Part shown: piece after piece, positions 41,555 to 52,064 of the stretch | Position numbering within the stretch: position 1 is the first letter of the stretch | Layout of the letters: each line of letters opens with the position of its first letter | Assembly (NCBI GenBank): GCA_026018925.1 | Contig: JAKSZU010000020.1 | Coordinates: 42,253,102 to 42,317,101, forward strand | Direction: 5' to 3' | Origin: Tupaia tana | Lineage: Eukaryota > Chordata > Mammalia > Scandentia > Tupaiidae | DNA length: 64,000 bases | Program-made: the position numbers and the translations under genes | The notes under the pieces: model-generated | What the model saw: the letters and a program-made list of their open reading frames with translations, nothing else | Databases searched by the model: none | Told to the model about the DNA's origin: nothing

Positions 41555-41910
41555 GTAAATTACAGAGGGACCGAATTCATTTCAACAGTCACTAAGTATC
41601 CACTGTGTCAGGCACTCGTTCTCGGACTGGGCAGGCACACACGCGAGCGCACACACGTGTTGGCACTGAAGAGACAAAAATCCCCGCTCTGCATTGTAGT
41701 TGGGAGACACATGTAATAAACATTTCTGTGATATAATAAATGTGTAATTTTATTTTTACTGTGTTAGAAGGTGTTAAGTGCTGTGGGGGATAAAAGCGTG
41801 TCAAGGAAGGAATTGGGAGTGCTACGGTGTGGTGAAAATGGGTTTGCAAAATGGTATCCCTCCCACCAGGCTGGGTCTTGAGTAGACTGGAGATGAGGAA
41901 GTAAGCCATG
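41555..41910 (+). repeat. Ancient mammal-wide repeat, class uncertain
   Basis: AAGTATCCACTGTGTCAGGC, GAGACAAAAATCCCCGCTCT, AGACACATGTAATAAACATT and GTGTTAAGTGCTGTGGGGGA follow a known mammalian interspersed repeat (L2/MIR-era). I cannot name it surely. Confidence 0.5.
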
Positions 41911-42394
41911 CTGAAGTGCGGTGGAGAGTTTCGGAAGGGGGACTGGCGTGCCCACAGAGGGAGTCGTCAGCAGCCGAGGTCTGGGGAGTAGGACTGGGGA
42001 GGGGCGAGGTGGGCCCCGTAGACTGGGTATTAGACTTTAGGCCAAGAGACTGGGAAGCCACTGGGGAGCCACGGGATGTTCTGAGTGCGCCCTGTACCCC
42101 GTTTCTTCCGTCCCCCAGTGTCTGTAGTAACTACATTAGAACTACTTTTAAAGTAGTTTTTTGGACAAGACAAGACCCTTGCAGTTTTCTTCGCCAGGCC
42201 CTTTGCGTACATGCTTCATTTCTGTTTATGACGACTGTGTAGTGTTCAGTAAAACTAGTTGACCTCTGAGTTTACCTCCCATGCCGGGGTTCAGAAAAAC
42301 AGCACAACAGGACCTCTCCCATAGTTTGTTGAGTAGTGTCTCTTGGCTTGTATGTGGAGGTTTAATGACTGTGTCTTTGGGGAAAGAAAGGAAA

Positions 42395-42600
42395 TTAACA
42401 CTTATGGAGAACATGCTGAATGCTGGTCAGATTATGTGTAATCTAATCTCTACTCCCATTTATGGACTAGGCAGTATTATTACCTGTTTTTAGGGTATCT
42501 GGAAATGGAGGTTTGACAATTCTACATGATTTGACGAAGGTAGAATGCTATTAAGTGGGACAGCTGGCATCAGAAGCCTGGTCTGGTTCTAGACTTTACC
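42395..42600 (-). repeat. Ancient MIR/L2-like repeat
   Basis: AGGCAGTATTATTACCTGTTT, GGAAATGGAGGTTTGACAATT and TGGCATCAGAAGCCTGGTCT follow the pattern of the reverse-strand MIR core region. Highly decayed. Confidence 0.45.
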
Positions 42601-43177
42601 CAACCTGTCCCGGGTGTTTTGTTTTGTTTTGTTTTTTTCCCTTTTATAAAACTCAACACACACCTTTCAGTATAGAGGTGGAATCTTTAGTTTTACTCTG
42701 ACTTTTCCCTTATCAATAGTGACCTAGTTGTTTTCATGTAGAACCAATGACCTGACATAAACATTAGGTCATTGAAAAATAGAAAAGTTAGAAGTAGAAT
42801 TAACTGTGCTGATGGTTTTTTTTTTTTTTTAAGAGAGTAGAGTTCATTGAATCTGGCTGTTTTAATTATGATCTTATAGGTTGGACTAAACATGAGTAAA
42901 ATCTGGGAGAAAACCCCTTTTTAAATTTCAGTGTGTGTGCAAGTTGTGGTGGTAGTAGCCGTGACATTGCTGAAAAGAAGTTCAAGCTGTGCATAGGTAA
43001 CTGGCTGACTAGTTTTCCAAGCACTTTAGGTGTATACTACCTAAGAAAAAGCAAAAACAGAAAGGGAAAATGCCACTAAAATAGTTTTTCATTAATTTGT
43101 TGATTTTTTTTTTTTTTTAATATAGTTAGTACCTAGTTACTGAGAGTGATTAGGTTACTTGTCTCTCTGGTAAATCT
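42601..43177. other. DCUN1D1 intron 1, no recognised feature
   Basis: AT-rich intron with nothing identified. Confidence 0.5.
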
Positions 43178-43345
43178 TTTTTTTTTTAAGATTTATTTAT
43201 TTAATTTAATTTATTTATTTTTAAATTTTGCTATAGGTCAAAGAGAAAGAGAGAGGGGAAAGTGAGAAAGCAAGCCCGCAGGCCCAGGACTCAAACCTGG
43301 GTTGGCCATGTGGGAGTCCACCTTAACCACCACCTGCTGGACCCT
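43178..43345 (-). mobile_element. SINE, type M
   Basis: TTTAAGATTTATTTATTTAAT tail, AATTTTGCTATAGGTCAAAG, reversed B box GGACTCAAACCTGG, end CACCTGCTGGACCC. Confidence 0.85.
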
Positions 43346-43417
43346 GCCTGGTAAATTTTGAAGACATCTTTACTTTTAAATAACTTTCTGAAGAATTATT
43401 GAAGTAGTACCTTTTTT

Positions 43418-43450
43418 TAAAAAAAGAATTATTTTTATTTTTTTAACTTT
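43418..43450 (-). mobile_element. Tail-only SINE fragment with TSD
   Basis: AAAAAAAGAATTATTTTTAT ... is only the SINE tail. GAAGTAGTACCTTTT / GAAAGTAGTACTTTT flanks it, implying insertion of a strongly 5'-truncated copy. Confidence 0.6.
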
Positions 43451-43529
43451 GAAAGTAGTACTTTTAAATCTCTCAGTACTGAATGCAGAGATGAGCTGCT
43501 GCAGTGCATAGTCTGTTCTCTTGTTCTCT

Positions 43530-43681
43530 TAGGTATTTTCTTTTAATGTGCTCCAGGGTACGTGCGCTTGCCAGCGAGACACACACAGAGGGAAAGTGAG
43601 AAGGCACCTCTTGGTGGGGGTGGCCACCTTAACCATCAGCACCAGTCCAGCACCTTAACCAGCATGCCACCTGCCAGCCCC
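43530..43681 (-). mobile_element. SINE, internally deleted
   Basis: TGCTCCAGGGTACGTGCGCTT, GGCACCTCTTGGTGGGGGTGG, end CACCTGCCAGCCCC. B-box region replaced by CTTAACCATCAGCACC. Confidence 0.75.
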
Positions 43682-44111
43682 TAAAATAGTTATTTTTGCT
43701 AATTCTAGGTTACCTATGATAACAGCATAGAAATGACCTCCTAAAAATACTGACATGAGCCTTCATATTTCAACTGATTCTTACATGTATTGCTTGAACT
43801 TCTAACAAGCAATAAAAACAGCTGATTTAAATTTGCTTTCCTCTCTCCCATAGCCTTGTTTATAAAGAAATCTGGACCTAACAAAAAGATAACTAAGGAA
43901 AAAATAGTAACTAAATGGAATTTTTAAAAGTTCTATAGTTAGCACATAATAATGGCTAACATTTAGGTCTTACATTATTTGTTTCATGAAGAGAATCAGT
44001 AATCTTTGAAAAATGAAATCTAAGATTTCTATCTACTCAAATCCTAAATCCAGAAATCCTAGAATCCTGTGATAATAATCATTCTAAGTGTTTCTTAGAA
44101 TGAAAATACTC
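43682..44111. other. DCUN1D1 intron 1, no recognised feature
   Basis: AT-rich with nothing identified. Confidence 0.5.
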
Positions 44112-44340
44112 AGGGCCAGCCAGTGGCATAGTGGTTAAACCAGCCGGATCCTACATGACTGAGTGTGCAGTTTGAATCCCTGGCACGTATGCATGTCCTA
44201 AAATCCTGAGAGAAGGGATTGAGGCATGGCCATACCTCCTGGGGCGTGATTTCTCCCTTTATGTATCTCTGTCTCTCTGTCTCACTCTCTCACTCCAGCA
44301 AGCGCAAATGCCGTATAGCAAAAACGTCTCTCTAAAAACA
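44112..44340 (+). mobile_element. SINE, type L, old
   Basis: CAGGGCCAGCCAGTGGCATAG head, GTTTGAATCCC B box, GCCGTATAGCAAAAACGTC end. Confidence 0.8.
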
Positions 44341-44663
44341 AACAATTTTAATATAAAAATATCTAAACCAAAGTCAGGATATTTCATTTTTACAATACTA
44401 GTCATCTTTTTTGAGTAATCTCATAATTCTGAGGAGTGATGAGGAGAAAAATCTTTTAAATTTCCATTAATGAATACTTTTTAAAAAGATCTGTGAGGGT
44501 TTTACAAAAACCTGAAAAACCAGTTTGAATCACTTAAGTTTTTGAAAAACTTTCTGAAAATTTTTTCAGGTGGATTGCCATTGTATAATGTATTATTGCC
44601 TACAATAAATATGCTGTAGTGTATTCTACATTTAGCTTAGAAGTACAGGACCTCATAAAGAAG
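44341..44663. other. DCUN1D1 intron 1, no recognised feature
   Basis: AT-rich with nothing identified. Confidence 0.5.
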
Positions 44664-44719
44664 AGGTTTTTTAATCATTATTTATTTATTTATCCATTCA
44701 TTTATTTTTTAATTTGACC

Positions 44720-44763
<44 letters not shown>

Positions 44764-44857
44764 AAGTGAGAAAGCAAGTCACCAGGTCCGGGACTCGATT
44801 CATGGTCCACCATGTAAGACTGTCCAGCGCCTTAACCACCACACCACCTGCTGGTCC
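44664..44857 (-). mobile_element. SINE, type S, with (GA)n
   Basis: TTTTTAATCATTATTTATTT tail, GA run at 44724-44760, reversed B box GGACTCGATTCATGG, end CACCTGCTGGTCCC. Confidence 0.88.
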
Positions 44858-44884
44858 CGAAGAGTTAGTTTCTAAGAAAAATTA

Positions 44885-45072
44885 TTTGTTTTATTATTTT
44901 TGTTATTATTTTAAGATTTTCTATAGGGCACATGGGCTCACCAGAGAGAGAGAGAGAGAGAGAGCGCGAGCGCGCGAGCGCGAGCGCTTGCGAGCTGCCA
45001 GGTCTGGAACTGGAACCACGGGGAGCTATGTGGGAGTCCAGTGCCTTAGCCACCACGCCACCTGCTGGCCCC
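44885..45072 (-). mobile_element. SINE, type M, with (GA)(GCGA)n
   Basis: TTTTCTATAGGGCACATGGG, GA/GCGAG run 44943-44990, end CACCTGCTGGCCCC. Confidence 0.87.
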
Positions 45073-45403
45073 AAGAAGAGTTCGTTCTAATAGTTAATCA
45101 AAGTGCAGGGAATTTAAGAATGAATGGTAAGAGGCACAGGCCTAATCATAAGTAATTATAATACAATGAGGGTTTTTGTCTGTTTTGCTTACTATTTGAA
45201 ATTGCATGTATATCTTTATATTTTCTGGTTGTAATCCGTACATGTTTGTACTCTTGCAGGGCTTCAAGCCTTCTCATTGGAAAAGAAAACCTTGACTTTT
45301 GGTGTCCCATGATTTTTCTGCCTGTGTACATTTAAAGCTGTACTATTTATTTTTAAAGAAGACTGTGATATTGTATTACTTGTCTTAAAAATAACCTGTC
45401 CTC
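45073..45403. other. DCUN1D1 intron 1, no recognised feature
   Basis: AT-rich with nothing identified. Confidence 0.5.
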
Positions 45404-45603
45404 AGGGCCAGCAGGTGGCATGATGGTTAAGGCGGCTGGACTCCTGCATGGCTGACTAGGGTTCAAGTCCTAGACCTGGCAGCTTGCTTTCTCACTTTCC
45501 TCCTCTCTCGCTCTCTTTCTGGTCAACCTCAAAAAAATAAATAAATAAAATAATAATTACAAGGAATAAAACTAAATAAAAAATAATACTAAAAATTTTA
45601 AAA
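45404..45603 (+). mobile_element. SINE, type S
   Basis: CAGGGCCAGCAGGTGGCATG head, GGTTCAAGTCC B box, TCTGGTCAACCTCAAAAAAA tail. TSD AAATAACCTGTCCTC / AAATAACCCATCCTC. Confidence 0.92.
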
Positions 45604-45939
45604 TAAAAAATAACCCATCCTCTCCTCTTCTCTTTCTGCCTCTCTTCAAAACAACAGCAAACCCTAAAGTGAACTTCTATCCCTAAATCATCCTTTTTGG
45701 TTAGATTGTGAAGGATGCTTAATGGGGGACTTCCAGTTAGTTAGAAAGTGAATTGTTTCCATTTGGAAGGGGAAAGAGCAATTAAGAACTTAACTTTTCC
45801 ATGAAAATAGGGGAAGGAAGAGTGCTCCGATGCCCCTCTTCCCTGAGTACAGTCAGTGGTGGTGCTTGTGCTTTTTGTTTCCCTTTCACGTGAAGGAAGG
45901 GTAGAATAAATGAGAAGATGGCCTGACTTATGCCAGGCA
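45604..45939. other. DCUN1D1 intron 1, no recognised feature
   Basis: Nothing identified. Confidence 0.5.
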
Positions 45940-46385
45940 CCATGGTTTTATTCCTGGCTCTGCCATTTTTTTGGGTAAGTTGATAAATTGTGTTCCAAGG
46001 CTTGTTTTTCTTATTGGTAAAATGGTACCACTTTGTGGCATTTTTAATAAATACTGGGACCAGCAGATGTTGTAATGGTTACATCGCTGGACTCCCACGT
46101 AGTTGACCGCAGTTCAAATCCTGGGTCCGGTAGCTTAAAACTCTGGCTGGGTTATGTGTGTGGGTGCCCAAGATCCTGGGAGGACACTGGAGGAGAAGGG
46201 ATTGTGGAGTAGCCATCCACCCGGGGCCGGGGGTGATTTCTCACTTCCTGTCTCTTTGTCTCTCGAGCAAGTGCACGTGCCCTGTAGCAGGAAATGTCTA
46301 AAAAATAAAAATTAATAAAAAAAATAATGAAATACATAGCACCATGCCTGGCACACAGTAGGAGCTCAAATAAATGTTAGCGGCT
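45940..46385 (+). repeat. MIR element split by a SINE
   Basis: 5' part 45940-46055 (ATTCCTGGCTCTGCCATTTT, TTATTGGTAAAATGGTACC); 3' part 46328-46385 (ACATAGCACCATGCCTGGCA, CACAGTAGGAGCTCAAATAA). The gap holds the SINE at 46057-46327. Confidence 0.82.
46057..46327 (+). mobile_element. Type L SINE inside a MIR
   Basis: GGGACCAGCAGATGTTGTAATGG head, AGTTCAAATCC B box, GTGCCCTGTAGCAGGAAATG end. Confidence 0.9.
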
Positions 46386-46534
46386 AGTTTTCTGATTATG
46401 CTTATTAGTCTTTGTTACTTTACTACTTAAATAAGTTCACTTTTCCCTCTGAAATCCCTTCTTTATGGAATTCATTAGGGAGTCGTTATTGTAAGTTACA
46501 GTTTTAAAGAGTTTAACTTTAATTCATGTAACCG

Positions 46535-46680
46535 TAGCACCCTGTTTTCACAAGATGTTGAAGCACAGAGATTAAGTAGTTTCCTCAAAGTCACACAGCA
46601 CTTAAGAGGCACAGGTGGGATTGAAATCTTGCCAGTCTGGTTTGCGAGCCCACACTCTTAACTGATATTATATTGCCTCT
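46535..46680 (-). repeat. MIR fragment
   Basis: CACAGAGATTAAGTAGTTTCC, AAAGTCACACAGCACTTAAG and CACACTCTTAACTGATATTA are the reverse-strand MIR core. Confidence 0.8.
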
Positions 46681-47035
46681 CTGTACTGATAGAAGGGAAG
46701 AGGAAGAAGAGCTTTACCAGGATCCTAGTCTGACTTTGCTGCAGAATCCCGCCCTTAGGGAAAAGTCTTCTCTAGGAGTAGGTAGTCTTAGCTGAAATCA
46801 TTTTTCCCCTGCACTTTTGATTTAAGATCTGTAGTCAATGTGAAGGCCTTTTGTAAATGAGCGGTTTGGGATATTGGTAGTATTTGGCTGTGTCTGCTCA
46901 ACGCTGTGTCAGATATGGAAAGCATGATTTTTCTAAAGGCAGCTCTTCTAAGTTTTAGGTGAAGTTACTTGAACCTTTGGCACTCACCAACATAAAGAGC
47001 TTTTATGAGAATTATGGGGGATCATTTAAATGTTT
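46681..47035. other. DCUN1D1 intron 1, no recognised feature
   Basis: Nothing identified. Confidence 0.5.
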
Positions 47036-47222
47036 TTATTTAATTTTTTCATTTGCCAGAGAGCATGTATGCTCGCAAGAGAAAGAGGGAGCAGGCACCC
47101 TGAGTGGGATGTGGTCACACCACACCCCTCCCGGTCTTGTTTCTCAGGGTTTTGGACATGCATGTACATATGACCAGCCCCTTCTTCAAGCTGTGGGGGT
47201 CAGAATTCAAACCCCAGGTGGC
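47036..47222 (-). mobile_element. SINE, type L, old, head lost
   Basis: CATTTGCCAGAGAGCATGTAT, GGGATGTGGTCACACCACAC, stops at ATTCAAACCCCAGGTGG. Confidence 0.7.
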
Positions 47223-47257
47223 TTTATTATCATTATTAGTTTGGATGTTTGTTTTTG

Positions 47258-47304
47258 TTTTTTTGAGAGATTTTTGCTGTGGGGCCATGTGCTTGCTGGA
47301 GAGA

Positions 47305-47339
<35 letters not shown>

Positions 47340-47534
47340 CAGAGACAGAAAGTGAGAAATCACTCCCCAAGGAGGATGGCCACACCACAATCCCTTCTCC
47401 ATTCTCCTCCTAGGATTTTGGGCACACATGCACATGTGCCCTGTGTGAGTTTCAAGCTGCTGGGTCTGGGATTAGAACTGCAGTCAACCACATGGGAGTC
47501 CAGCACCTTAACCACTATGCCACCTACTGGCCCC
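47258..47534 (-). mobile_element. SINE, type L, with (CA)n
   Basis: GAGATTTTTGCTGTGGGGCC, CA run 47306-47336, ACCACAATCCCTTCTCCATT, end CACCTACTGGCCCC. Confidence 0.88.
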
Positions 47535-48007
47535 TCTGTTAGGTTTTACTGTAGAGACTTTCTGAGCCCTCATTCTTCTATTCACAATAGATTTTCCAAG
47601 TTTGGTAATAAAATATACTTGACTGTCTAGTACTTGGCTACATTCAAGGTATTTTTCTGAATTTTTTTCAGATAAACTGTTATTTTAAAGGTGATTAAAT
47701 TTCTTGAATGAATAAAATACAGACATGCTAGATTTAAATATGAAACACTAAGTTGATAACCTGGTTTGTTTTGTTTTTTTTTCATTTAGGAAAGAATTGC
47801 AAATAGTGCATTTTACTGTCCAGATTATGATAGCATATTTCTAACTTTGGTCGTCTTTGATACAGTTGCAATTGGCTTTTTATTACAAGAGACACTGTGT
47901 ACGTGTGTGTGTGTGTGTGTGTGTGTGTGTCTGCCTGTCTGTCCCTCCCTACAGTACTTTTTTTCCCTAGAATTAAAAATAATTTAAATATATTCTGTAT
48001 GCTAATG
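47535..48007. other. DCUN1D1 intron 1, with (TG)n at 47901-47930
   Basis: About 15 TG units; otherwise unremarkable AT-rich sequence. Confidence 0.6.
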
Positions 48008-48251
48008 TTATTATTTTTTATTTTTTTAGAGGGTTTTTTCCTTATTAGAGAGACAGACAGACACAGTGAGAAGGAAAGTGAAAAATCCCCGGGGGGGGGA
48101 TGGCCATGTCACAATTCCTTCTCATCCCAGGGTCTTGGGTGTACACGCACATACTCCTGGTGTGATTTTCAAGCCACTGGGTCTGGGACTTGAACCATGG
48201 TCTTCCGTATGGGAGTCCGGTGACGTAACCACTATGCCATGTGCTGGTTGC
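48008..48251 (-). mobile_element. SINE, type L
   Basis: TTAGAGGGTTTTTTCCTTATT, AAAATCCCCGGGGGGGGGAT, reversed B box GGACTTGAACCATGG, end CATGTGCTGGTTGCC. Confidence 0.83.
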
Positions 48252-48410
48252 CTTTGCTAGTATTGTTTATGACAACTGGAGTTTGTGCTGAAGTGTCGTT
48301 AAGCTTTGAGTGCTGAGTCATCGTAGTTGTCATGTTTTTGCTCATGGGAAGATCTCCATTAGATTTGTAGTAGAAATAAGACAAAATCCACCTATTTTTC
48401 TTCCACCTCA

Positions 48411-48595
48411 CTTTTTTTCTGGCTAGAGAGCACATGCGTGTTAGAGAGAGACAGACAGACGGAGAAAGAAAGGGAGAAAGGACCCCCCTCATCGGGGCAT
48501 GGTCATGCAGGAGGTGTGGTTAAGGTGCTGAACTTCCTCTCTGTGGTCAAATTGGGAAAAAAAAAAAAAGAAAAAAGAAAGAAAATTAATTCTAA
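48411..48595. mobile_element. Fused SINE fragments in opposite orientation
   Basis: 48411-48510 is a reverse-strand type L half (CTAGAGAGCACATGCGTGTTAG ... CATGGTCATGC). It joins a plus-strand type S piece (GGTGTGGTTAAGGTGCTGAAC, TGTGGTCAAATTGGGAAAAA). Confidence 0.65.
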
Positions 48596-48605
48596 AAAAA
48601 ATTTA

Positions 48606-48839
48606 AAAATAAAATTATTATGGTTATTATTTTATTTTGCCAGAGGGAGAAAGGGGTGAGAGAGCACCGTACGTGGGGGTGGTCGGATGGCGGTGTCTCT
48701 CCATCTCCCCCTCCCTTTGGGACGTGGGGCACGCGCACACACATGCCAGCACGTGTCTCGGCGGCCAGGTGTCGGCCCCACACTGCGCAGTTAGCCATGG
48801 GGCCAGCTGCCTTCACCACCACATCGCCAGCTGGCCCTC
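48606..48839 (-). mobile_element. SINE, type L, old
   Basis: TTTTGCCAGAGGGAGAAAGG, GGGGCACGCGCACACACATG, end CATCGCCAGCTGGCCCT. Confidence 0.72.
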
Positions 48840-48906
48840 ATTTTTATAAGTTTGTTATTAGTTTGTGTGGGCTATCTTTGTTTTCCCAGTGTTCTAATAT
48901 TTTGCC

Positions 48907-49078
48907 TTTAAAAAAAAATATTTAATTTCATTTGTTGTTATTATTTATTTTTTTAATTTGACCAGAGAGAGGGAGGGAGAAAGGGCAAGTGAGAAAGCAA
49001 GCCGCCAGGCCCCGGACCCCAGCTACAGTCGGCCGCGTGGGATCCAGCGCCGGAACTGCCTCGCCACCTGCCGGCCCC
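48907..49078 (-). mobile_element. SINE, type S
   Basis: AAATATTTAATTTCATTTG tail, TTTGACCAGAGAGAGGGAGG, end CACCTGCCGGCCCC. Confidence 0.85.
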
Positions 49079-49779
49079 TCGTGGAAGTCATGAATAGAGC
49101 ACACGGCTCTTTCTGACTTACGGAAGAGTTAAGTTGTATTTTTTTTTTTTTTCCCTTTCTTTCTGCAACACAGGTGATTAAAGCTTCAGAGAGCAGAGCA
49201 CTGGATTTAATACTGTGTGCTATAATCTTAAATAAACCTGACTGTTTTGCTGCCTCTGACTTTCAGAAGAATGAGGGTAAAGTTATGTCAAGAAGTTATG
49301 TGAGGTTTAATTAAAAATAATTTCCAGAAGTGACCTGTGATTGGTATACTTCCTGTGATTGGTGTCCACCAGGGTAGAGTGGTCACTCATGACAGTGCCC
49401 TGTTCTCAAAGGAGGACGAAAACAACTGGCAGTGTATTGTACTGCTTAAGGGAGAAAGGCATATAAGTTTTTAAATAATTTTCAGTAGCAGACATCAAAA
49501 TCAAAATGGTTTCCTTGTCTGTTTTCAGTTAGACAGAAAATTTAATTAGAACAGTGGTCTTCCTTGGCATTTCAATTGATAGGGAGTTTGTTGCCACTGA
49601 ATACTAAATCTCTAGGAGGAGATAGTTTAACCAGAAGAATCCTAGACAGCAGAGGATGTGTCACGGGTATGACTTTACCTGGTGTCAGGAGGTAAAGTAA
49701 CAGAAGGGAGTTTATAGTGCCTCAGTTTTAATAAAGGACAGAGGCTGAGTTTTTTCTTTGTTCGTTTGGTTGGTTGGTT
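49079..49779. other. DCUN1D1 intron 1, no recognised feature
   Basis: 700 bases without SINEs. No exon signal seen. Confidence 0.5.
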
Positions 49780-49997
49780 GTTTTATATAGTTTTTTCTTT
49801 GGTAAAGGGTGTGTGAGCAATCACCCCCCAGGGAGATGGCCATGCTGCAATCCCTTCTCCTCCATTTTCCTCTTGGGACTTTGGGCACACATGCACACAC
49901 GCCTGGCATGAGTTTTAAGCTGCCAGGTCTAGGGCTGGAATCTTGGTCCACTGTGTGGGAGTCCAGTTACGTAACCATTATGCCATCTCCTGGTCCC
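49780..49997 (-). mobile_element. SINE, type L, CT-run deleted
   Basis: TTTCTTTGGTAAAGGGTGTG, AATCACCCCCCAGGGAGATG, end CATCTCCTGGTCCC. Confidence 0.82.
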
Positions 49998-49999
49998 AG

Positions 50000-50266
50000 G
50001 TTTTTTAATTTTCAGCAAGGCCTATGTGCTTGCTGGAGAGAGAAGGTGAGGCAGAGGGAGAGAAAAAGTGAGAAAGCACCCCCTGGGGGGGATGGCCACT
50101 CTACAGTTCCTACTTTTCTGTTTTCTCTGGATACTGGGCACACACACACACACACACACATACACACATACCCAGCATGTTTTTCATGCCACTGGGTCTT
50201 GGACTCAAACTACGTAGTTGGCCATCTGAGATTCAGCTGCCTTCACCACCACACCACCAGCTGGCC
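50000..50266 (-). mobile_element. SINE, type L, old, with (CA)n
   Basis: GCAAGGCCTATGTGCTTGCTG, CA run 50143-50168, end CACCACCAGCTGGCCTG. Confidence 0.8.
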
Positions 50267-50614
50267 TGAGAGGTTGAGATTTTAATCTGTAATCCTAAAT
50301 AGTAATATATTTAGAGAGAGAGAGACGAGTGTAGCTGACAGATCAGACTTCAGAGCATAAACGTTTTTCATATTGCAAGAGATAAAATTTGTTTTTATAT
50401 TTGATTTTTATGGTTTTATTTTTACTCTGTGATAGACAGAAATATTTATATGTTTGGTCATCTTTTCCCTGAAAATTTTCAAATTTATAGATATGTGCAG
50501 TAATGGAAAGATTACCAAAACATGGCTTCATGAGTCCTCTTCGTTCCCCCCCCCCCCAAAGTCTTTAAGTTTTATTTCAGCTACACCTAAATATGTATCA
50601 AGATAGATATTTTG
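50267..50614. other. DCUN1D1 intron 1, no recognised feature
   Basis: AT-rich; C10 run at about 50546. Nothing identified. Confidence 0.5.
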
Positions 50615-50800
50615 GGGGCCAGCAGGTAGCATGGTGGTTAAGGGCGCTGGACTCCCACATGGCTGATTGCAGTTCGAGTCTCGGACTTGGCGGTTTGCTT
50701 TCCCATTTTCTTTCTCTGTCTCTCTGACCCTCTCTGGTCAAATTATAAATAAATAAATAAATAAATAGAGTTCAATAAAATAATTCTTTAAGAAAAAAGA
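50615..50800 (+). mobile_element. SINE, type S
   Basis: GGGGGCCAGCAGGTAGCATGG head, GTTCGAGTCTCGG B box, CTCTGGTCAAATTATAAATA tail. AGATAGATATTTT / AGATAGATTTTTA flank. Confidence 0.9.
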
Positions 50801-50947
50801 TAGATTTTTAAAATGAATGAATGAATTAATTAATTTACATTTTATTCCCTGAGCATCGGTCACAGCATACAAAATGTGATTTCTCATACAGAATACACTG
50901 CATAGTGGCTTAATCATACATGTTATTGTCAATAATTTTCCATTTTT

Positions 50948-51219
50948 GGGAACCAGCAGTTAGCGTAATGGCTATGTCGCTGGACTCCCACGTAGTCGAC
51001 CATGGTTTGCGTCCCGGACCCGGTGGCTTAAAACTCATGCCGGGTGCGTGTGCGTGTGTGCCCAAGATCCCAAGAAGAGAATGGAGGAGAAGGGATTGCG
51101 GTGTGACCATCCCCCCTGAGGGTGATTTCTCGCTTTCTGTCTCTGTGTCTCTCTCTGTCTGTCTGGCGAGTGCACGCGCCCTATAGCGAAAACCTCTCTA
51201 AAAAAATTAAATAAATAAA
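50948..51219 (+). mobile_element. Young type L SINE
   Basis: GGGAACCAGCAGTTAGCGTAA head, GCGTC B box (GGTTTGCGTCCCGG). TSD AATAATTTTCCATTTTT on both sides. Confidence 0.95.
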
Positions 51220-51569
51220 TAAATAATTTTCCATTTTTAGTTTCATATATATGATATATGTATGTGTATATATATATTTCCCCCTATTTCTCACCCTCTG
51301 TCATCTCCTACCCTCCTCTCACACTATTCCATTCTTTTTTCCCCCACATTTTATTGATTCACAAAATTTCTTAAATAATCTAACTACTGTCAATAGCAAG
51401 TTCAGCTGGTATGTACGTATCTCTGAAACATGTCTGACTTTAGGCGTGAAACTCTGAGTAGGATGAATATACTATAAAGTAGCAACTACCTGATGCTGTA
51501 TAGCTTACTATGGTTGTTAAATAGGGATTTTTAAAATATATTTTTTAATTTCAAGAAAAGCAATTTTAG

Positions 51570-51849
51570 GGAACCAGCAGTTAGTGTAATGGCTATGTTG
51601 CTAGACTCCCACGTAGTCGACCGTGGTTCACGTCCCGGACCCGATGGCTTAAAACTCACGCCGGGCGTGTGCGTGCGTGCCCAAGATTCCGAGAGGAGGA
51701 TGGAGGAGAAGGGATTGCGGTGTGACCATCCCCCCTGGGGGGTGATTTCTCGCTTTCTGTCTCTCTGTCTCTCTTTGTCTGTCTGGCGAGCACATGCGCC
51801 CTATAGCGATAAACCTTTCCCCCCACCAAAAAAAAAAGAAAAAAAGAAA
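51570..51849 (+). mobile_element. Type L SINE, first of a tandem pair
   Basis: GGAACCAGCAGTTAGTGTAATGG head, B box GTTCACGTCCCGG. TSD AAGAAAAGCAATTTTAG at 51553-51569 and 51850-51866. Confidence 0.95.
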
Positions 51850-51869
51850 AAGAAAAGCAATTTTAGCTT

Positions 51870-52044
51870 GGACCAGCAAGTGGCGTGGTGGTTAAAGGCG
51901 CTGGACTCCCACGTGGCCTACCACGGTTCAAGTCTCGGACCTGGTGGCTTGCTTTCTCACTTCCTTTCTCTCTCTCTGTCTCTCTCTGATCAAACTGAAA
52001 AATAATAATGATAATAATAAAGTTAAATAAAATAATTCTTAAAA
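51870..52044 (+). mobile_element. Type S SINE, second of a tandem pair
   Basis: GGACCAGCAAGTGGCGTGGTGG head, GGTTCAAGTCTCGG B box, CTGATCAAACTGAAAAATAA tail. Flanked by AAGAAAAGCAATTTTAGCTT at 51850-51869 and 52045-52064. Confidence 0.95.
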
Positions 52045-52064
52045 AAGAAAAGCAATTTTAGCTT

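Noticed and set aside
46959-47630. 223-codon plus-strand open frame in DCUN1D1 intron 1
   Set aside because: Spans two minus-strand type L SINEs and a CA repeat. Not an exon.
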